A stretch of 10,249 nucleotides of DNA. Origin: NIOZ-UU13 sp048635425 (GTDB lineage: Bacteria > Planctomycetota > Phycisphaerae > Sedimentisphaerales > Anaerobacaceae). Shown piece by piece: positions 6,962 through 10,249 of this stretch (position 1 is the first letter of the stretch; every line of letters starts with the position of its first letter). The translations under genes and the position numbers were made by a program. The notes beneath the pieces are model-generated. The model had not been told where the DNA came from, did not search any database, and saw only the letters and a list, made by a program, of their open reading frames with translations. The stretch lies in NCBI GenBank assembly GCA_048635425.1, contig JAIVYN010000138.1:1-10249 (forward strand), given 5' to 3'.

Positions 6962-7101
6962 ATCCCGGACTTCTCGTCATTCAGAGGAATCCCAGCCGCT
7001 GTTGTACTCTCCTAAAATACAAAAAAATTCTGACCTGTCAAGAAAGAAAGGATAAATAAATAGGTAGTTTCTTTTCGCTTAATACAGTGATTTGACTTAG
7101 G
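6936..7101. other. AT-rich non-coding stretch upstream of the cassette
   Basis: No gene is supported. On the minus strand a frame ends REVRDVMRKRYKQ-TAG right at the cassette boundary, but it is cut by a TGA just upstream, so at most it is a relic. CCCAGCCGCTGT at 6991-7002 recurs at 9785-9796 in a second decayed region. Confidence 0.3.
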
Positions 7102-7130
7102 CTACGGTTTACTGAACCGTAGTTGTTTTT
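7102..7130 (+). terminator. Intrinsic terminator without an upstream plus-strand gene
   Basis: CTACGGTT (7102-7109) and AACCGTAG (7115-7122) form a perfect 8-bp stem with a five-base loop, followed by TTGTTTTT. This is the form of a rho-independent terminator for the plus strand. No intact plus-strand gene lies within about 1 kb upstream, so it may end a lost gene or a small RNA, or shield the cassette from the lipoprotein gene. Confidence 0.6.
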
Positions 7131-7350
7131 ATGTAACTTCGTACAGACAATTCAGTTAACAAAGTGTCACAGATTCTGGTTGCGTATAGGTTGTATCTTT
7201 TGGAAAAAAACAATTTTTCTTGAAAATCTGACTTCTGCAATATATATTTTCCATAGTGGCCGCTCCCTGACTTTTGGAGCCAAGAGTGAAGGTTCTATGG
7301 CCATGAATTCTTATACGGAAACTATATAATCAGTAGTCAATGGAGTGAGA
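7131..7350. other. Leader region of the beta-helix lipoprotein gene
   Basis: No convincing gene is present. TATAAT at 7325-7330 could be a -10 box with a start point near 7337, but no matching -35 box is seen 16-18 bases upstream. GGAG (7342-7345), five bases before ATG 7351, is the likely ribosome-binding site. Confidence 0.35.
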
Positions 7351-8061
7351 ATGAGACAGATATTTGCATCTGTCCTGCTCGTAGCAGCGCTTTTCGCATC
7401 CGGCTGTTCGACTGTCCCGGCCCGCTCCGCACAGGCAAAGCCGCCCCGCAGGTCACTGAATATTCAGAAGGTGATCGACAATGCGAAAGCCAGGTCCACC
7501 GTCACCATTCCCTTTGGTGAGTATCGGTTGGCCAAAGGACTGGTGATTAAGGGTCGGAATAATCTTGTTCTGACGTCCCAACCCGGCACTCGGATCTTGG
7601 TCAAAGACGTCAACGCCGACGTCGTCTCTATCCTTCAATCCGAGGAAATCGTCATCAAGAATCTCCACCTCAGACACGTGAATCCATTGGAGGAATACCA
7701 GTGCCACGGCGTTGTCATTCGAGTCAAAGAATCGAATGACATCCGCATTACGAATTGTGAACTGGACGGATGTGGTGCTGTTGGGGTGTCCAGCTGGAGC
7801 AGCAAGAACATCCTTGTGCGAAACTGCCATGTTCATCACAACACATTCAACGCTTTTTACTTCCAGAGTTGTGCTGATGTGAAGATTCAGAGCAGTGTTG
7901 TCGAAGACAACGGTAACTTCATCCAAATGTACGACATTAGCAGTCTTGAGATGCGAGACAATGTCATCAGGCGTAATGGTGGTTACTGGAAAGGACATCC
8001 AGATCCCAGTCCAGGACTGACGAGGAAGCCATCAAACCACAGGTTCGGGGCGACGCGGTAA
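7351..8061 (+). CDS. Beta-helix lipoprotein, 3' end probably altered
   Basis: ATG 7351 is preferred over GTG 7345 because GGAG lies five bases before it. The 236-residue product starts with a lipoprotein signal (MRQIFASVLLVAALFASGC), giving acylation at Cys19. From about residue 30 it shows right-handed beta-helix rungs such as NNLVLTS, EEIVIKNLHLRH, NDIRITNCELDGCGAVGVSS, KNILVRNCHVHHN, ADVKIQSSVVEDN and LEMRDNVIRRNGG. Such proteins sit in an outer or periplasmic layer, and many bind or cut polysaccharides. No catalytic family is recognised. The last 20 or so residues (LTRKPSNHRFGATR) do not look like a helix cap. In the frame two bases further on, the sequence TDEEAIKPQVRGDAV looks more natural, so a frameshift or deletion near 8015-8057 is likely. 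A MurQ fragment follows at once. Confidence 0.65.
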   Translation: MRQIFASVLLVAALFASGCSTVPARSAQAKPPRRSLNIQKVIDNAKARSTVTIPFGEYRLAKGLVIKGRNNLVLTSQPGTRILVKDVNADVVSILQSEEIVIKNLHLRHVNPLEEYQCHGVVIRVKESNDIRITNCELDGCGAVGVSSWSSKNILVRNCHVHHNTFNAFYFQSCADVKIQSSVVEDNGNFIQMYDISSLEMRDNVIRRNGGYWKGHPDPSPGLTRKPSNHRFGATR

Positions 8062-8065
8062 TGCA

Positions 8066-8275
8066 ATGGTTTGGCTGTCACCAAGTAATAAGAAGCTTAT
8101 AGACCGTGGCTTGCGTCTGATTGCTCAACAGACAGGGTGCAGTTACGAGCAGGCGTGCATCGCCCTACACGAAGCGATGGAAGAAGTGGAATCGGGGCAG
8201 CGGCAAGGCCAAGAGGTTTCCTTACCTGTTGCTTTAGCCATCGAGCGGCTCCAAGATAAAAGAGAAAAATCATGA
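8066..8275 (+). pseudogene. C-terminal fragment of N-acetylmuramic acid 6-phosphate etherase (MurQ-like)
   Basis: The frame encodes 69 residues starting MVWLSPSNKKLIDRGLRL, then TGCSYEQACIAL. MurQ proteins have the same pattern after their sugar-binding SIS domain: GN.MV(D)...SN.KL.DRA.RI....TGC..E.A...L, followed by a V..A stretch (here VSLPVALAIERL). The similarity reaches a few codons upstream of the ATG (GNAMV), which suggests that this ATG is internal to a former, longer gene. Complete MurQ is about 300 residues, so the catalytic SIS domain is missing and the etherase cannot work. The stop overlaps the next ATG by four bases (ATGA), as in an operon. The missing part was probably lost in the deletion that also altered the end of the beta-helix gene. 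A small unrelated protein is the alternative. Confidence 0.6.
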
Positions 8276-9492
8276 TAGTTGGCTTGACCGATATGAAACT
8301 AATCCGAACAATAACAACGCTTCTGACGTTATTGCTTTATGTTGCGACAGGATGCCGGCCACCTGTGCCTGCGCCACCTGTGTCGAGGCAAACACAGGTG
8401 CAGGCAGTTCAGAAAGAGATTCCTAAGCAGTGCTTTAGCCGGATTGACCATGTAATCGAAGAAGAAATCGAGAAAGGTAACTTCCCTGGAGCCGTGGTTC
8501 TCATCGGTAAACACAACGAAATTTTGTACTGGGAAGCCTTTGGTAATGAAGTGATAGAACCTTTTGAGGAAGCTATTTGTAGAAATACGATTTTTGATCT
8601 TGCGTCTCTGACCAAACCTATTGCCACAGCCACTTCGATTATGATTCTGAGAGAGCGCGAAGCAGTAGAATTAGATGATTATGTGGGTACATATCTCTCT
8701 GCTTTTGCGTGCAATGGCAAGGAGGAGGTCCGGATCAGGCATCTGTTAAGCCATACTTCGGGATTGCCGGCATATATGAACGCGGACAGCTTGAAGGAGC
8801 AATTCGGGAGTCCCTGCCCCGAAAAGGTAATTGAGAAAATATGTGGATTGGAAGCTCTAAGCAAACCCGGAGAAGAGTTTCGCTACAGTTGCTTGGGCTA
8901 CATTACGCTGGCAAAGATTGCCGAAACAGTCAGTGCCAAGAGTATTGGTGATTTCAGCAGGGAGAACATATTTGCTCGGCTTGGCATGAAACACACTGCC
9001 TACAATCCTCCGGTTTCCTGGGAGAAAGATGTTGCAGCGGCCCAAATTGTGGACCGACAACTGCTTCGAGGCACTGTCCACGATCCTCTTGCAAAATTGA
9101 TGGGAGGCCTATCCGGCAACGCAGGACTATTTTCCAATGCCTATGATTTGTCGATATACTGCCGGATGCTGCTGAATGAGGGCACCTGGAATGGCACAAG
9201 AATTCTCAGCCCTGAAGCGGTTGCTATGTTGACCACCGCTCAGGCATATGGTCGTTCTTATGGTTTTGATGTGAATTCGAGTTTCTCATCTGTTAAGGGC
9301 TCTTACGCTCCGGAAAAAGCGTTTTGCCATACCGGTTATACAGGCACTTCAATAGTCTGCGACCCGGTGAGCGAGGCCTTTGTTATTATTCTTACCAATA
9401 GAGTCCATCCCAGCGATGAGGGAACTGCGAAACCTGTTCGTAGTAAAGTTGCAGATATTGTTTTTTCCAGTCTATCCGCCATGGCGGACTGA
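8272..9492 (+). CDS. Lipoprotein serine hydrolase, class C beta-lactamase fold (AmiE/YbbE-like)
   Basis: The 406-residue protein has a lipoprotein signal with Cys28 (LLYVATGC), then a proline-rich linker and a complete class C beta-lactamase-type domain. SLTK at 112-115 supplies the catalytic Ser and Lys. RYSCLGY at 204-210 is the Tyr motif, with Cys207 where YSN is usual. HTG at 353-355 is the third motif. LLSHTSGLP and GNAGLFSNAYDLSIY are also typical of the family. ATG 8272 overlaps the preceding stop. ATG 8293 (MKLIRTI) gives a more standard signal peptide and is a good alternative, which would put the lipid Cys at 21. In Bacillus a similar protein, AmiE (YbbE), is encoded with MurQ and NagZ and removes peptides from muropeptides. 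The MurQ fragment just upstream makes such a cell-wall recycling role likely. An esterase or penicillin-binding role cannot be excluded. Confidence 0.8.
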   Translation: MIVGLTDMKLIRTITTLLTLLLYVATGCRPPVPAPPVSRQTQVQAVQKEIPKQCFSRIDHVIEEEIEKGNFPGAVVLIGKHNEILYWEAFGNEVIEPFEEAICRNTIFDLASLTKPIATATSIMILREREAVELDDYVGTYLSAFACNGKEEVRIRHLLSHTSGLPAYMNADSLKEQFGSPCPEKVIEKICGLEALSKPGEEFRYSCLGYITLAKIAETVSAKSIGDFSRENIFARLGMKHTAYNPPVSWEKDVAAAQIVDRQLLRGTVHDPLAKLMGGLSGNAGLFSNAYDLSIYCRMLLNEGTWNGTRILSPEAVAMLTTAQAYGRSYGFDVNSSFSSVKGSYAPEKAFCHTGYTGTSIVCDPVSEAFVIILTNRVHPSDEGTAKPVRSKVADIVFSSLSAMAD

Positions 9493-9534
9493 GGCGGGTT
9501 CGTCGGCCGGGAACTAAAATGAGTTTGATTATGA

Positions 9535-9720
9535 TATACCCAGCACATACTACCCTTTGCCAAACCAAGTGATATCAGGAAACACGTGCAGAGGAATCTG
9601 GAGATACTCAAGCCTGGTGGTGGCTATGTCTTCAACAACGTTCACAACATACAGGTAGGTATCCCGGCCGAAAATATAATAGCCCTATTTGATGCTGCTT
9701 ATGAGTTCGGTTTCTATTGA
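9535..9720 (+). pseudogene. C-terminal remnant of a uroporphyrinogen decarboxylase-family gene
   Basis: After a TGA at 9532-9534 the frame reads YTQHILPFAKPSDIRKHVQ, then EILKPGGGYVFNNVHNIQ, PAENIIALFDAAYEFG and a natural stop at 9718-9720. This is the C-terminal signature of URO-D family proteins, which include corrinoid-linked methyltransferases: TQHLLPF..P..V, PGGGY.F...HNIQ...PPENI.A..DA..E.G.Y. Only about 61 codons remain of an expected 330-380, with no start codon or ribosome-binding site. The N-terminal part appears to have been deleted just after the serine hydrolase gene. Confidence 0.6.
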
Positions 9721-9851
9721 GTTTGCCATACACCATACTTAATTCCAGCCGATGTCTGCGTCCCAAAGCTCCGCAGTAATTCAGCCCAGCCGCTGTCCTC
9801 TATCAAAACCTATCATTATCAAGCACAACTCATCGAAAAATGTACCGGACC
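9721..9851. other. Non-coding stretch between two broken genes
   Basis: No complete gene is supported. A short minus-strand run (about 9721-9803, IEDSGWAELLRSFGTQTSAG...) looks protein-like but has no start or stop context and may be part of a dispersed repeat. It contains CCCAGCCGCTGT (9785-9796), which also occurs at 6991-7002. Confidence 0.25.
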
Positions 9852-9875
9852 CCTTTAATTCCTCCTTTAATTCCT
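9852..9875. repeat. 12-bp tandem duplication at the 3' end of the minus-strand gene
   Basis: CCTTTAATTCCT occurs twice in a row (9852-9863 and 9864-9875). The second copy contains the last codons and the stop of the minus-strand membrane protein gene, so the duplication repeats a stop-containing end. It probably arose by replication slippage. Confidence 0.7.
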
Positions 9876-10249
9876 AATAATAGAAAATATTGATATAGAA
9901 CGAACAACTACAAGAACATGAATCATTAAAAACACCCAAGGGATAAATCTTTCAATATGAGTAAATGGCAAATAAAGTTCTGGATTTTTCCCCTTTCCAA
10001 CTTTTTCCCACTCCAAATTGTAAGGTGCTCCGGGAAGTTCTTTTTCCAATTCATGCACAACTTTAAATTTGGCAGAGTTCAAATCCTAATAAGATCGTAC
10101 CAACCTATACCAAATAAGGCATAGTACCACACCTGTTAGTGACACAAACCAGTAAAAATTCACTGTTGTTTTACTGCCAAAATTTATGTAGCTATTCAAA
10201 GCAATAATAGCAGTATTGACAGATAAGAAAAAAGAATTTGCGCTTAGGC
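9867..10249 (-). pseudogene. Membrane protein gene (RipA-family octameric type) with in-frame TAG; 5' end outside window
   Basis: One minus-strand frame runs from the window edge to TAA 9869-9867, broken only by TAG at 10088-10086. Before the stop it reads SANSFFLSVNTAIIALNSYI, then FYWFVSLTGVVLCLIWYRLVRSY. After it come DLNSAKFKVVHELEKELPGAPY, EWEKVGKGKNPELYLPFTHIE and a third membrane segment, IPWVFLMIHVLVVV. The order of two helices, WYRL.RSY.DLN.AKFKV.HE.E..LP..PY..EW..LG.GK...Y.PFT.IE and a final helix matches small membrane proteins annotated as the RipA family octameric type. The TAG therefore falls inside a conserved segment and replaces one residue. Only a TTG (10082-10080) could restart the distal half, without a clear ribosome-binding site. 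The gene is most simply a recent pseudogene; suppression of TAG or a sequencing error are alternatives. Confidence 0.6.

Noticed and set aside
6936..6975. Minus-strand frame ending REVRDVMRKRYKQ-TAG at the cassette boundary
   Set aside because: It looks protein-like but is closed by a TGA about 13 codons upstream and has no start; at most a relic.
6929..7080. A second attC site upstream of the cassette
   Set aside because: After ATCTAAC no complementary L arm or GTTRRRY partner at a suitable distance was found.
7123..7329. Plus-strand 68-codon frame before the beta-helix lipoprotein
   Set aside because: It starts inside the T tail of the terminator, has no ribosome-binding site, and its composition is that of AT-rich non-coding DNA.
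1..10249. CRISPR array, tRNA or rRNA gene
   Set aside because: No regularly spaced direct repeats, cloverleaf or rRNA-like sequence was seen anywhere in the window.

Overview
The window looks like chromosome from a member of the Planctomycetes, most likely the class Phycisphaerae. Three things point there: the secreted protein built from TYYWRIDE...WSFTT repeats, the ECF sigma / small membrane protein pair, and the 448-residue protein with a membrane anchor and pseudopilin-like tail. This placement rests on protein style alone, because no rRNA or tRNA gene is present.

Layout. Positions 1-1239 hold the 3' part of a large secreted repeat protein. Positions 1360-3135 encode an exported beta-helix enzyme that I recognise as a GH120 beta-xylosidase with both catalytic acids in place. 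Positions 3136-3453 carry no gene but hold two palindromic structures, one a composite interspersed repeat. Positions 3454-4520 are an ECF sigma factor and a one-base-overlapping putative anti-sigma membrane protein. A 175-bp MITE-like element with perfect 30-bp terminal inverted repeats (4530-4704) separates them from the 448-residue membrane-anchored protein (4735-6081).

The second half is a patchwork of decay and acquisition. It contains a beta-helix gene remnant with its signal peptide (6243-6515) and a minus-strand gene cassette, made of a DUF6868 membrane protein gene and a 75-bp attC-like site at its 3' end (6560-6934). It continues with an orphan terminator (7102-7130) and a beta-helix lipoprotein gene whose 3' end looks altered (7351-8061). 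After these come the C-terminal piece of a MurQ etherase (8066-8275) and an intact lipoprotein serine hydrolase (8272-9492). Last are the C-terminal remnant of a uroporphyrinogen decarboxylase-family gene (9535-9720) and a minus-strand membrane protein gene interrupted by an in-frame TAG (9867 to the window edge).

How the genes fit together. The first two genes suggest extracellular polysaccharide (xylan-type) breakdown. The MurQ fragment beside a beta-lactamase-fold hydrolase suggests a former peptidoglycan-recycling operon. The sigma / anti-sigma pair may control its neighbours. The most unusual signal is the single integron-type cassette with no integrase in the window.
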